Assembly (NCBI RefSeq): GCF_014203555.1
Contig: NZ_JACHJH010000002.1
Location: 62,001 to 126,000, forward strand
DNA from: Streptomyces olivoverticillatus
Lineage (GTDB): Bacteria; Actinomycetota; Actinomycetes; Streptomycetales; Streptomycetaceae
Reading direction: 5' to 3'
Length of the DNA: 64,000 bases
Shown: positions 44,796-54,677 of the stretch, one piece after another
Position numbering within the stretch: position 1 is the stretch's first letter
Layout: the number at the start of each line of letters is the position of its first letter
Translations under genes and position numbers: made by a program
Notes under the pieces: generated by a model
What the model saw: only the letters and a program-made list of their open reading frames with translations
Database searches by the model: none
What the model was told of the DNA's origin: nothing

Positions 44796-45548
44796 ATGAA
44801 GCTCACCGTCATCGGATGCTCGGGCTCGTTCCCGTCCACGGAATCGGCCTGTTCGAGTTATCTGGTGGAGGCCGACGGCTACCGGCTCCTCCTCGACATG
44901 GGCAACGGTGCCCTGGGCGAGCTCCAGCGCCACATCGGGCTGTACGACCTCGACGCCGTACTGCTGTCCCATCTGCACCCCGACCACTGCATCGACATGT
45001 GCGGCTACTTCGTGGCCCGCTACTACCGGCACGACGGCGGCAGGGCGGACGCGATCCCCGTCCTCGGGCCGGAGGGCACCGAGAAGCGACTGGTCACCGC
45101 GTACGGCGACGCCCCCGACGACGCCTGCATGGGCGAGGTCTTCGACTTCCGCACGCTGAACGCGGGCAGTGTCACGCTGGGCCCCTTCAGGGTGACGTCG
45201 GCCCGGGTGCGGCACCCCGTCGAGGCGTACGCCTTCCGGGTCGAGCACAACGGCTCGTCATTGGTCTACTCCGGCGACACGGGCCCCTGCGAGGCGCTCG
45301 ACGAGCTGTCCAAGGGCACGGACCTGCTGCTGTGCGAGGCGTCCTTCACGCACGGCAAGGAAGACATCCCGGACCTGCACCTCAATGGCCTCCAGGCGGG
45401 CGAATGCGCGGCCCGCGCAGGGGCCGGCCGCCTGATCCTCACCCACATCCCGCCGTGGACGGACCCGCTGACCAACCTCCGCGACGCGCGCTCGGTCTAC
45501 GACGGGCCGGCGGAACTGGCGCATGTGGGGGCGGTGTACGAGGTGTAG
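44796..45548 (+). CDS. Metallo-beta-lactamase-fold hydrolase
   Basis: This 250-residue protein has the MBL-fold metal site H59-L-H61-P-D63-H64 (LLSHLHPDHCID), further ligands in VYSGDTG and LTHIPP, and lacks the RNase Z exosite. The N-terminus MKLTVIGCSGSFPSTESACS is typical of RNase Z-like small MBL proteins. It could be a nuclease, phosphodiesterase or hydrolase. The ATG at 44796 has a GGAGG box 9 bases upstream. It faces the GlcNAc PTS genes. Confidence 0.88.
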   Translation: MKLTVIGCSGSFPSTESACSSYLVEADGYRLLLDMGNGALGELQRHIGLYDLDAVLLSHLHPDHCIDMCGYFVARYYRHDGGRADAIPVLGPEGTEKRLVTAYGDAPDDACMGEVFDFRTLNAGSVTLGPFRVTSARVRHPVEAYAFRVEHNGSSLVYSGDTGPCEALDELSKGTDLLLCEASFTHGKEDIPDLHLNGLQAGECAARAGAGRLILTHIPPWTDPLTNLRDARSVYDGPAELAHVGAVYEV

Positions 45549-45580
45549 GTACGCGCCCCGGTACGCGCCTCGGAAACGGC

Positions 45581-45615
45581 GAAGGCCCCCGGAACGGTGT
45601 GTTCCGGGGGCCTTC
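45581..45615. terminator. Bidirectional terminator
   Basis: Perfect 15-base arms (45581-45595 with 45601-45615) with a GGTGT loop, between the convergent MBL-fold gene and nagE2. Confidence 0.88.
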
Positions 45616-45628
45616 GTCCGTTGCGGGG

Positions 45629-46999
<1,371 letters not shown>

Positions 47000-47049
47000 C
47001 GGATTCCTCCAGGTGAGGCGGGCGCTCGGGGGAAGGGGGACGGCCCGCT

Positions 47050-47065
47050 TTTGGTCTACACCACT
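47050..47065. promoter_or_regulatory. DasR-responsive element (dre), nagE2 site 1
   Basis: TTTGGTCTACACCACT matches the dre consensus (A-C/G-TGGTCTAGACCA-C/G-T) with changes at the edges and centre. It sits 51 bases before the nagE2 start, where DasR would block transcription until glucosamine-6-phosphate accumulates. Confidence 0.78.
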
Positions 47066-47081
47066 ACTGGTTTAGACCTGT
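47066..47081. promoter_or_regulatory. DasR-responsive element (dre), nagE2 site 2
   Basis: ACTGGTTTAGACCTGT is a second near-consensus dre directly abutting site 1, so the two boxes are 16 bases apart on the same face of the DNA spacing scheme. Confidence 0.75.
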
Positions 47082-47196
47082 TGTAGCACGTGAGTCGGGC
47101 ATAAAGGAATCCACGCTTCCGAGTGGCATGAGCCACACACGTAAAGACCGCGTGAGGCAGCGGCGCTGCGTCATGCGGCCCTTACGTCCCGTTGAA

Positions 47197-48510
47197 TTAC
47201 TTGACGTTCTCCTCCTCGATCGCCTCCGCCACTTCCTCCGGCTCCCGCCCCGGCGTCGCGATGTCGAACACCGTGATCGCCACCCGGAAGACGACGTAAT
47301 AGACGACCGCGAAGCAGAAGCCGATCGGAAGGATCAGCCACGGCTTCGTGGCCAGCCCCCAGTTGATGACGTAATCGATCAAACCTGCCGAGAAGCTGAA
47401 CCCGTCGTGACAGCCCAGCTGCCACGTGATGAACATCGACAGGCCCGTCAGCAGCGCATGGATCACGTACAGCAGCGGCGCGATGAAGAGGAACGAGTAC
47501 TCGATCGGCTCCGTGATCCCCGTGACGAGGGACGTCAGCCCCACCGAGAGCATCATGCCGCTCACCACCTTCCGGTGGTTCGGCCGTGCGCAGTGCGCGA
47601 TCGCCAGCGCCGCGGCCGGCAGCGCGAACATCATGATCGGGAAGAAGCCCGAGGTGAACTGGCCCGCGGTCGGGTCGCCCGCCAGGAATCGGTTGATGTC
47701 GCCGTGCACCACCGTGCCGTCCGGCTTGGTGTAGTCGCCGAACTGGAACCACACGAAGACGTTCAGGAACTGGTGCAGGCCCACCACCAGTAGCGCGCGG
47801 TTCGCCACGCCGAAGACGCCCGAACCCGTGGCGCCCAGGTCCACCAGCCACTTGCTGAAGCTCGTCAGGCCCCGGCCCACCGGCGGCCACACCCACAGGC
47901 ACAGCGACGCGAACACGATCGCCACGAACGCCATGATGATCGGCACCAGCCGCCGGCCGTTGAAGAAGCCCAGCCAGTCCACCAGCCGCACCCGGTGGAA
48001 GCGCTGCCAGAACCACGCGGCCAGCAGCCCCATCACGATCCCGCCGAACACCCCCGGGTTCTGGTACGAGGCGGCCGCGGGCGCCCCGCCCGGGGCCGCG
48101 CACACCCCGCCCAGCAGACCCACCCCTGTGAACGTCGCCCCGCTCGGACAGACGTCCGGGAACTGGTGCAGCACCGCGTAATAGACGAGGAAACCGGCCA
48201 CCGCCGCCAGCGCCGTCGAACCGTCCGACTTCTTCGCCATCCCGATGGCCACACCCACCGCGAACAGCAACGGCAGCCCCAGCGAGGAATCCAGCAGCGC
48301 GCCGCCCGCGCCCGCCATCACCTTGGCGACGTCCGTCCAGCCCAGACCGTCCTTGCCGAAGACGTCCGGCTGCCCCAGCCGGTTGAGGATGCCCGCGGCG
48401 GGCAGCACCGCGATCGGCAACTGCAGGCTCCGGCCCATCTTCTGCAGGCCCTGGAAGAGGGAGTGCCGCCACCGCTTCCGCTGCGGGGCCGCCGCGGCGA
48501 TCGAACTCAT
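47197..48510 (-). CDS. nagE1: N-acetylglucosamine-type PTS permease (EIIC)
   Basis: This 437-residue EIIC paralogue of NagE2 shares SLQLPIAVLPAAGILNRLGQ, MAKKSDGSTALAAVAGFLVY and GITEPIEYSFLFIAPLLYVI. It lacks the Lys/Ala-rich tail of NagE2 and carries an extra loop with two cysteines (FPDVCPSGATFTGVGLLGGV). I chose ATG 48510, which has GGGAGGA upstream. It is divergent from nagF, and a single dre (48532-48547) lies between them. In S. coelicolor NagE1 is a secondary transporter compared with NagE2. Confidence 0.87.
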   Translation of the reverse strand: MSSIAAAAPQRKRWRHSLFQGLQKMGRSLQLPIAVLPAAGILNRLGQPDVFGKDGLGWTDVAKVMAGAGGALLDSSLGLPLLFAVGVAIGMAKKSDGSTALAAVAGFLVYYAVLHQFPDVCPSGATFTGVGLLGGVCAAPGGAPAAASYQNPGVFGGIVMGLLAAWFWQRFHRVRLVDWLGFFNGRRLVPIIMAFVAIVFASLCLWVWPPVGRGLTSFSKWLVDLGATGSGVFGVANRALLVVGLHQFLNVFVWFQFGDYTKPDGTVVHGDINRFLAGDPTAGQFTSGFFPIMMFALPAAALAIAHCARPNHRKVVSGMMLSVGLTSLVTGITEPIEYSFLFIAPLLYVIHALLTGLSMFITWQLGCHDGFSFSAGLIDYVINWGLATKPWLILPIGFCFAVVYYVVFRVAITVFDIATPGREPEEVAEAIEEENVK

Positions 48511-48531
48511 CAGCGTCCTCCCGGCTGGCAT

Positions 48532-48547
48532 ACTGGTGTAGACCACT
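48532..48547. promoter_or_regulatory. DasR-responsive element (dre), nagE1/nagF
   Basis: ACTGGTGTAGACCACT is an almost perfect dre (one change from ACTGGTCTAGACCACT) in the divergent nagE1/nagF region and can control both genes. Confidence 0.85.
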
Positions 48548-48679
48548 TGAGCCCGCAGGCTTGATCGCCATCCTTCGTCAGGTGGCGGACAAACGCCCGC
48601 ATAGTTGGTCTGAACGTGGTTTACCGTGGGAAAGCCGGTCGGCGGTACCGCCGAAGGGCCGAGACAATCAGGAGTGCAG

Positions 48680-48913
48680 ATGGCCACCAAGGCTGAGAAG
48701 ATCGTCGCCGGGCTCGGCGGGCTCGACAACATCGAAGAGATCGAGGGTTGCATCACCCGCCTCCGCACCGAGGTCGTGGACCCCTCGCTCGTCGACGACG
48801 CCGCCCTCAAGGCCGCCGGTGCGCACGGCGTCGTGAAGATGGGCACTGCCATCCAGGTCGTCATCGGCACCGACGCCGACCCGGTCGCCGCCGAGATCGA
48901 AGACATGCTGTGA
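48680..48913 (+). CDS. nagF: GlcNAc PTS EIIB component
   Basis: This 77-residue EIIB carries the phosphocysteine in GCITRLRTEVVDPSLVDD. The start is MATKAEKIVAGLGGLDNIEE. It accepts phosphate from Crr (EIIA), which is not in this window, and passes it to the sugar bound by NagE. The ATG at 48680 has CAGGAGTG upstream; a longer start at 48626 is unlikely. It is divergent from nagE1. Confidence 0.92.
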   Translation: MATKAEKIVAGLGGLDNIEEIEGCITRLRTEVVDPSLVDDAALKAAGAHGVVKMGTAIQVVIGTDADPVAAEIEDML

Positions 48914-48933
48914 GCTGAGCCCCGGCTCGCACG

Positions 48934-48977
48934 AGGGCCCCGTTCCCGGATTGCCGACGCAACCGGAACGGGGCCCT
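48934..48977 (+). terminator. Terminator of nagF
   Basis: A 15-pair stem with one bulge (arms near 48934-48949 and 48963-48977) is followed by TCGTC and lies 21 bases after the nagF stop codon. Confidence 0.7.
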
Positions 48978-49003
48978 TCGTCATCCCCTATAGGCTCATC
49001 ACC

Positions 49004-49735
49004 ATGTCTCGCATCGACGGCCGCACCCCCGACCAGCTCCGCCCCGTGACCATCCAGCGCGGCTGGAGCAAGCACGCAGAGGGCTCCGTCCTCATCTCCT
49101 TCGGCGACACCAAGGTCTTCTGCACCGCCAGCGTCACCGAAGGCGTACCCCGCTGGCGCAAGGGCAGCGGCGAAGGCTGGGTCACCGCTGAATACTCGAT
49201 GCTGCCCCGCTCCACCAACACCCGCGGCGACCGCGAGTCCGTCCGCGGCAAGATCGGCGGCCGCACCCACGAAATCTCCCGCCTCATCGGCCGCTCCCTG
49301 CGCGCCGTCATCGACTTCAAGGCCCTCGGCGAGAACACCATCGTCCTCGACTGCGACGTCCTCCAGGCCGACGGCGGCACCCGCACCGCGGCGATCACCG
49401 GCGCCTACGTGGCCCTGGCCGACGCCATCACCTGGGCCCAGCAGAAGAAGCTCGTCAAGCACGGCCGCCAGCCGCTCACCGGCACCGTCAGCGCCGTCAG
49501 CGTCGGCATCGTCGGCGGCATCCCGCTCCTCGACCTCTGCTACGAGGAGGACGTCCGCGCCGAGACCGACATGAACGTCGTCTGCACCGGCGACGGCCGC
49601 TTCGTCGAGGTCCAGGGCACCGCGGAGGCCGAGCCCTTCGCCCGCGACGAGCTCAACAGCCTGCTCGACCTCGCCGTCGCCGGCTGCGCCTCGCTGGACG
49701 CGGCCCAGCGCGAGGCCCTGGCCCGCACGCTGTAG
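49004..49735 (+). CDS. rph: Ribonuclease PH
   Basis: RNase PH trims the 3' ends of tRNA precursors by phosphorolysis. The 243 residues show the family start [60 protein letters not shown] and the phosphate-binding region [20 protein letters not shown], then [20 protein letters not shown]. Length is normal. rdgB follows 52 bases later, the usual order, with a strong hairpin between. Confidence 0.96.
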   Translation: MSRIDGRTPDQLRPVTIQRGWSKHAEGSVLISFGDTKVFCTASVTEGVPRWRKGSGEGWVTAEYSMLPRSTNTRGDRESVRGKIGGRTHEISRLIGRSLRAVIDFKALGENTIVLDCDVLQADGGTRTAAITGAYVALADAITWAQQKKLVKHGRQPLTGTVSAVSVGIVGGIPLLDLCYEEDVRAETDMNVVCTGDGRFVEVQGTAEAEPFARDELNSLLDLAVAGCASLDAAQREALARTL

Positions 49736-49747
49736 CGCCACCCCGCT

Positions 49748-49775
49748 CCCGGGGGCCACGGGCGTGGCCCCCGGG
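49748..49775 (+). terminator. Hairpin between rph and rdgB
   Basis: Perfect 13-base arms (49748-49760 with 49763-49775) with a GG loop end 12 bases before the rdgB ATG, so it must also cover part of that gene's ribosome site. It may be a terminator, or a structure that tunes rdgB translation. Confidence 0.65.
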
Positions 49776-49787
49776 ATAATCGGGAAC

Positions 49788-50390
49788 ATGAAGCGCCTGA
49801 TCCTCGCCACCCGCAACGCCAACAAGGTCACCGAACTGCGCGCGATCCTCGCCGCGGCGGGGCTCGACGTCGAACTCGTCGGTGCCGACGCCTATCCCGA
49901 GATCCCCGACGTGAAGGAAACGGGCGTCACCTTCGCCGAGAACGCCCTCCTCAAGGCGCACGCCCTGGCCCGCGCCACCGGCCACCCGGCCGTGGCCGAC
50001 GACTCCGGCCTCTGCGTCGACGTCCTGAACGGCGCCCCCGGCATCTTCTCCGCACGCTGGGCCGGCCGCCACGGCGACGACAAGGCCAACCTGGACCTGT
50101 TGCTGGCCCAGCTCGCCGACATCGCCGACGAACACCGCGGCGCCCACTTCGCCTGCGCGGCGGCCCTGGCCCTGCCGGACGGCACGGAGCGCGTCGTCGA
50201 GGGCCGCCTGCGCGGCACCCTCCGCCACGAGCCGGCGGGCGCGGGGGGCTTCGGCTACGACCCGATCCTCCAGCCGCTGGGGGAGACGCGCACCTGCGCC
50301 CAGCTGACGGCGGAGGAGAAGAACGCGATCAGCCACCGCGGCGAGGCGTTCCGGGGGTTGGTGCCGGTGGTGCGGGAGCTTCTGGGCTGA
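49788..50390 (+). CDS. rdgB: Nucleoside triphosphate pyrophosphatase (non-canonical NTPs)
   Basis: RdgB/HAM1 removes dITP, XTP and similar damaged nucleotides. The 200 residues show LILATRNANKVTELRAILAA, TGVTFAENALLKAHALARAT, PAVADDSGLCVDVLNGAPGI and GFGYDPILQPLGETRTCAQL. The ATG at 49788 follows a short GGGA; an upstream ATG at 49764 would start inside the hairpin. It ends 58 bases before a tRNA gene on the other strand. Confidence 0.95.
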   Translation: MKRLILATRNANKVTELRAILAAAGLDVELVGADAYPEIPDVKETGVTFAENALLKAHALARATGHPAVADDSGLCVDVLNGAPGIFSARWAGRHGDDKANLDLLLAQLADIADEHRGAHFACAAALALPDGTERVVEGRLRGTLRHEPAGAGGFGYDPILQPLGETRTCAQLTAEEKNAISHRGEAFRGLVPVVRELLG

Positions 50391-50398
50391 GGAAGCCG

Positions 50399-50432
50399 AA
50401 AGGGCGCCCCGTTGTCCAACAGGGCGCCCCTT
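50399..50432 (+). terminator. Terminator of rdgB
   Basis: Sixteen-base arms with two mismatches (50399-50414 with 50417-50432) directly follow rdgB and separate it from the tRNA gene on the other strand. Confidence 0.7.
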
Positions 50433-50447
50433 CGATTTCCAGGTCTG

Positions 50448-50531
50448 TGCGGCCGGTGGGACTCGAACCCACATGGGATTGCTCCCAAGGGCACCTAAAA
50501 CCCTCGCTTATACCAATTCAGCAACGACCGC
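50448..50531 (-). tRNA. tRNA-Leu (anticodon TAG)
   Basis: The minus strand folds as an 84-base class II tRNA. The acceptor stem GCGGTCG pairs with CGGCCGC (one G-T pair), the anticodon loop reads TTTAGGT with anticodon TAG, and a long variable arm and the T-arm GTGGGTTCGAGTCCCAC follow. CCA is not encoded. Confidence 0.95.
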
Positions 50532-50601
50532 TAGCCGCCAGCCATCGTAGCGGTCTGCCGACCTCCGCGGCACCGGGGCCCGGCTATACCTGACGACGGG
50601 C

Positions 50602-51235
50602 CTACCGGCAGCCTCGTCGGCCCCTGCACCAGGTATCCGTAACGGCATGGCAGTTAGGGCAGAGCAGCCGCAGGTTCTCGCGTTGGTCGTCACGCCGGTC
50701 TCCGTCGATGTGATCGACCTCGAGCGGCAGGGGCGGCCCTGCCACATGGGCTCGATGCCGCAGAGCGCGCAGCGCTCGACGACGCCGAGTTGCAGCATCG
50801 CTGCCTTGAGCCGACAGTTCTGCTCACGTCGGGCCTTGGGAGAGGTCTGCTCCGTGAGGAGCTCCCGCGGTGTGCGCTTGCGCTGCTTACCCGCCGCAGC
50901 CGGGGCGACGAAATGCGACGTGCCGATGCCGAGTGCCCGGACCCGGCGGCTGATGTGGGTGTGGTGCCCCCCACTACTTCGAGGCCCAAGTGCCGCAGCA
51001 CCTCGCACATGTTCGACGATGCCGTCACCGCAGTCTCGAGGATCTCCTTGGTCCAGCGAGCGCCCTCGCGCTCGAAGCGAGACGTATCGACGCGCAGCTT
51101 CTTCATCCGCTCACGGATGTACCGCCGGGACGGACTCTTCGGATCGACTCCGAGTTTGCCCAGTGCCTCGGAGAGCGTCCGTGACGATCGCGCCGCGTCG
51201 GTGAGGCGCTCCCTGGTGTACGGACTGACCGGCAT
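50602..51235 (-). pseudogene. HNH endonuclease gene with two frameshifts
   Basis: The reading frame starts at ATG 51235 (MPVSPYTRERLTDAARSSRT) but needs two +1 corrections. At the six-C run 50967-50972 the frame moves to HHTHISRRVRALG. At the GGGG run 50730-50733 it moves to LPLEVDHIDGDRRD and LRLLCPNCHAVTDT, the HNH nuclease core with CxxC (ERCALCG) upstream. Restored, the protein has about 211 residues and matches the streptomycete HNH endonuclease architecture. Both lesions are one-base losses in homopolymers, so sequencing error is a real alternative. Confidence 0.75.
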
Positions 51236-51494
51236 GTTTTCCCCTCCCACCCCCGGCACCGACGGGGGCAAGGCACGGCTGAGCAGTCGTGCCCCGTCCC
51301 CTGACAGTGACCTCGTATGGAGCAACGAGCGCACGTCCGATCGGTTGCGCCACGCCAGTGCGACCGGGGGTTCCGGGGAGCGGGGCGGAAAGCTGGTAGA
51401 GGGCGGAGGGAACGTCGGGGCGGAATTATCCGTCCCTCACTTCGGGGAGCCATACGCCCTTGGTGCCGCCGCCCGTGAGCGAGGAAGAGAGCCG

Positions 51495-52022
51495 ATGACA
51501 GACCGCGCCGAGCCGCTTCGCCGGGCCAGGATGCGCACTGTTGTGGCGATCTTCGCGGGGGTTGCCGTGCTGGTGGTCGCCGGGGTGTGGCTGGGGCGGG
51601 CCGCCGACCGGGCGAGCGTCGTGGACGAGGCACCCAAGACGGCCGCGGCGCAGAAAGCCCGCACCGGGCAGGCGGCCCAGGACTCGGTGGACGAATCGGT
51701 GTCCCGGGAGCTGCCGGGCGTGCGCGACTGCGGAGTGGGCGAGCCGGTGCTGGAGCCGACGATCATCAATCTCGACTGTGCCAACTCCGGCCGCGTGGCC
51801 AGCGGTATCCAGTGGGACGACTACGCGGCGGACGGTGCGGCAGGCAGCGGTGTGGTCCAGGTGGGCGGCGCGAACGGCGCCGCGCAGAAGTCGTTCCCGG
51901 TGCGGCTGAAGCTGTTCGGGGCCAAGAACGTGGACGGGCTGATGGCATTCACGGCGCTGGAGGTCACGTACACCGGTGCCACGCCCACCGGCCGGTCGAC
52001 GGAGATGTACTCGATCGCGTGA
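51495..52022 (+). CDS. Membrane-anchored secreted protein
   Basis: This 175-residue protein has an N-terminal membrane anchor (TVVAIFAGVAVLVVAGVWLG) followed by an extracytoplasmic beta-rich domain with two cysteines (CGVGEPVLEPTIINLDCANS). No family was recognised. The ATG at 51495 has GAGGAAGAGAG upstream. Its stop overlaps the kinase start (TGATG), so the two are co-translated and this protein may be the kinase's sensing partner. Confidence 0.72.
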   Translation: MTDRAEPLRRARMRTVVAIFAGVAVLVVAGVWLGRAADRASVVDEAPKTAAAQKARTGQAAQDSVDESVSRELPGVRDCGVGEPVLEPTIINLDCANSGRVASGIQWDDYAADGAAGSGVVQVGGANGAAQKSFPVRLKLFGAKNVDGLMAFTALEVTYTGATPTGRSTEMYSIA

Positions 52023-53305
52023 TGGGTATTCGTGGCCGGATCGCGATCGCGATCTCTTTTGTCACCGCGTTGGCGGTCGTGGTCCTCGGCGTGGCGGTGC
52101 ACCACATCTCGGGGCTGGAGCGGGACCGGCAGGCCCGTGCGAACCAGGACGGGCTGCTGAGTTCGGCGCTGCAGGTGTACCAGCGGGACGGGACGCTGGC
52201 GCTGGGCGCGCAGTTGGACGATGCGGCGCTGCCGTTCCCGCTGTCGCAGGCGGTGGCGAAGGGGCAGTCGGGCACGTACCTCAGCGGCGGGGACGATCCG
52301 CGGGTGTGGGCGGCGACGCCGGTGGGGGACGACAAGGTGTTGTCGATCTCCGCCTCGTTCCCGGCCGCCGATCCGCTGCAGACCGCGCTGGACCGGGCGT
52401 TGGTGGTGGCCGGCGCCGCGACGGTCGCGTTGATGGCGGTGGTGGCGTGGTTCGTGGCGCAGAGCCTGTCGCGCCGGCTGCGGCTGAGTGCGGCGGCGGC
52501 GCGGCGGATCGCGGCGGGTGAGCCACAGGGTGCGGACGCGCTGCAGACCGAGGGCCGGGACGAGGTCGCGGAGCTGGGCCGGTCGGTGCATCACATGGCG
52601 ACGTCGCTGGCGGCGAAGGTGGCCACGGAGCGGCAGTTCACGGCGGACGTGGCGCATGAGCTGCGGACGCCGGTGGCGGGCCTGGTGGCGTCGGCCGAGT
52701 TGCTGCCGCACCCGCGCGCGGTGGAGATGGTGCGTGAGCGGGCGCAGACGATGCGGGCGCTGGTGGAGGACCTGCTGGAGGTGTCCCGGCTGGACGCCGG
52801 GGTGGAGAGCGCCCACTTGGACGAGGTGGAGCTGCCGTCGCTGGTGCACGGGATCGTGAAGCGGGCGCGGGGCCAGCGGGGTGTGGACGACGTCGCGGTC
52901 GAGGTGGTCGGCGAGGGCCGGATCGTGGCGACGGACGCCCGCCGGGTGGAGCGGATCCTGGTGAACATTCTGGCCAACGCGGCGAAGCACGGGCGGCCGC
53001 CGATCGAGATCACGGTGGAGGGGACCCGGATCGTGGTGCGCGACCACGGCGACGGTTTCCCCCCGGGGCTGGTGGACCAGGGGCCGCGCCGGTTCCGTAC
53101 GGCCGCGCCGGAGCGGGGGACGGGCCATGGCCTGGGCCTGACGATCGCGGTGGGGCAGGCGGCGGTGCTGGGGGCGCGGCTGGAGTTCGGGGAGGCGGAG
53201 GGCGGCGGGGCCACGGCCGTCCTCGACCTGCCGGAGGCCGAGGACGTGCCGGAGGAGGAGCGTCCGGTGTGCCGGGGGGCGGCTGTTACAGCCCCAGGTC
53301 CTTGA
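52022..53305 (+). CDS. Sensor histidine kinase
   Basis: This 427-residue kinase has a membrane helix (IAIAISFVTALAVVVLGVAV), an extracytoplasmic sensor of about 100 residues, a second helix (VAGAATVALMAVVAWFVA), HAMP, then the H-box FTADVAHELRTPVAGLVA with His212, the N-box (NILANAAKHG), and G-boxes (DHGDGFPPG, GTGHGLGLTI). No response regulator gene is adjacent. It is translationally coupled to the secreted protein upstream, and its end overlaps bcp on the other strand by 20 bases. Confidence 0.9.
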   Translation: MGIRGRIAIAISFVTALAVVVLGVAVHHISGLERDRQARANQDGLLSSALQVYQRDGTLALGAQLDDAALPFPLSQAVAKGQSGTYLSGGDDPRVWAATPVGDDKVLSISASFPAADPLQTALDRALVVAGAATVALMAVVAWFVAQSLSRRLRLSAAAARRIAAGEPQGADALQTEGRDEVAELGRSVHHMATSLAAKVATERQFTADVAHELRTPVAGLVASAELLPHPRAVEMVRERAQTMRALVEDLLEVSRLDAGVESAHLDEVELPSLVHGIVKRARGQRGVDDVAVEVVGEGRIVATDARRVERILVNILANAAKHGRPPIEITVEGTRIVVRDHGDGFPPGLVDQGPRRFRTAAPERGTGHGLGLTIAVGQAAVLGARLEFGEAEGGGATAVLDLPEAEDVPEEERPVCRGAAVTAPGP

Positions 53306-53753
53306 TGATCTTCGCGACGTGGCCGGTGGCCTTGACGTTGTAGAGGGCGCGCTCGACCTTGCCCTCCTCGTCGACGATCACGGTGGAGCGGATGACGCCG
53401 GTGACGGTCTTGCCGTAGAGCTTCTTCTCGCCGAAGGCGCCGTAGGACTCGAGGACCTGCTTGTCGGGGTCGCCGAGGAGGGTGACCTTCAGGGCTTCCT
53501 GCTCGCGGAACTTGGCGAGCTTCTCGGGCTTGTCGGGGGAGATGCCGATGACCTCGTAGCCGTGTCCGGCGAGGAAGGCGAGGTTGTCGGTGAAGTCGCA
53601 GGCCTGCTTGGTGCAGCCGGGGGTGAGGGCGGCCGGGTAGAAGTAGACGATGACCTTGCGGCCCTTGTGGTCGGCGAGGGAGACCTGCTTGCCGTCCGCA
53701 TCGGGCAGGGTGAAGGCGGGTGCGGTGTCGCCGGGCTGCAGTCGCTCGCTCAT
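53286..53753 (-). CDS. bcp: Thioredoxin-dependent peroxiredoxin (BCP/PrxQ)
   Basis: This 155-residue peroxiredoxin reduces peroxides using thioredoxin. The peroxidatic Cys47 sits in PAALTPGCTKQACDF with Thr44, and the resolving Cys52 five residues later, the PrxQ pattern. Other blocks are GDTAPAFTLPDADGKQVSLA and VIGISPDKPEKLAKFREQEA. Its 3' end overlaps the sensor kinase gene. Confidence 0.94.
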   Translation of the reverse strand: MSERLQPGDTAPAFTLPDADGKQVSLADHKGRKVIVYFYPAALTPGCTKQACDFTDNLAFLAGHGYEVIGISPDKPEKLAKFREQEALKVTLLGDPDKQVLESYGAFGEKKLYGKTVTGVIRSTVIVDEEGKVERALYNVKATGHVAKIIKDLGL

Positions 53754-53915
53754 GGCTCTCCTCGGTCTTCGGGGGTTTTCCCGCCGGGTGGGCGGTTACG
53801 TCCCGAGGGTAGCCAGCCCGTCGATCGGGGGTGCCGCGGGGCGGGGAGCCGGGGGGACTGACAGACTGTAGTCATCACTCTTCATCACTCTTATCGACGA
53901 GACGGAGGCAGCGCG

Positions 53916-54233
53916 GTGGCGGAAGCCAGGACCCCTGCGCAGATCGAGGCGGACATCGCCCGACGGCGGCAGGAGCTCGCCGTGACGCTCGACGAGATCG
54001 GGGTGCGGATGCACCCGGCGACGATCATCGGGGACGCCAAGGCGAAGGTGGCCTCGAAGGTGGACCAGACCGCGGGGCGTGCGTACGTGGCGGCGAACCG
54101 GGTCGTCTCCGAGGTGCGGTCGCGTTTTGTGGACGAGGTCGGTGCGCCGCGGCTGGAGCGCATTGTTCCCGTGGCGATGCTGGCGGTGGGTGTGGTCGGG
54201 CTGATCACGGTGTCGCGGCGCCGCAAGCGGTAG
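53916..54233 (+). CDS. DUF3618 protein
   Basis: This 105-residue protein has a helical N-terminal part (TPAQIEADIARRRQELAVTL) with basic residues and a C-terminal membrane helix (IVPVAMLAVGVVGLITVSRR). DUF3618 proteins are small membrane-associated proteins of unknown function. The GTG at 53916 begins the family pattern. It is divergent from bcp. Confidence 0.85.
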   Translation: MAEARTPAQIEADIARRRQELAVTLDEIGVRMHPATIIGDAKAKVASKVDQTAGRAYVAANRVVSEVRSRFVDEVGAPRLERIVPVAMLAVGVVGLITVSRRRKR

Positions 54234-54308
54234 CCGTTGTTGACGGATCCGTGTGCGGATCGGGGCCCTGTGGCGCCGCTGCCGTGCGCGGACGGGTACG
54301 GTCGTGGC

Positions 54309-54650
54309 GTGAGTACGAACACCACGCACGACAAGCTGCCCATCCGGATGCTCCACGACCGTGTGCTGGTCCGGACCGATATCCCCGAGGGTGAGCGCCG
54401 GTCCACCGGTGGCATCGTCATTCCGGCGACCGCGGCGGTGGGCCGCCGTCTCGCCTGGGCCGAGGTGGTGGCGGTCGGGCAGAGCGTGCGCACGGTGGAG
54501 CCGGGCGACCGGGTGCTGTACGACCCGGAGGACCGCGCCGAGGTGGAGGTGCGCGGCGTCGCTTACGTGCTGATGCGCGAGCGGGATCTGCACGCCGTGG
54601 CGGCGGAGCGGCTGGAGGGGTCGGAGGACTCCACGGGGCTCTATCTCTGA
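54309..54650 (+). CDS. GroES-like chaperonin subunit
   Basis: This 113-residue protein has the GroES/Cpn10 fold (IRMLHDRVLVRTDIPEGERR, STGGIVIPATAAVGRRLAWA, EVVAVGQSVRTVEPGDRVLY). It is longer than canonical GroES, and no GroEL gene is adjacent, so it is probably a paralogue rather than the main GroES. The GTG at 54309 is the best start. Confidence 0.85.
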   Translation: MSTNTTHDKLPIRMLHDRVLVRTDIPEGERRSTGGIVIPATAAVGRRLAWAEVVAVGQSVRTVEPGDRVLYDPEDRAEVEVRGVAYVLMRERDLHAVAAERLEGSEDSTGLYL

Positions 54651-54677
54651 TTCGCCCCTTTTGATACGGTCGTCATC

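Noticed and set aside
48598..48620. Second dre-like word (GTTGGTCTGAACGTGG) between nagE1 and nagF
   Set aside because: Only the first half matches the DasR consensus; the second half diverges, so it is not annotated as a binding site.
54309..54650. Calling this the main groES
   Set aside because: No groEL follows and the protein is longer than canonical GroES, so it is annotated only as GroES-like.
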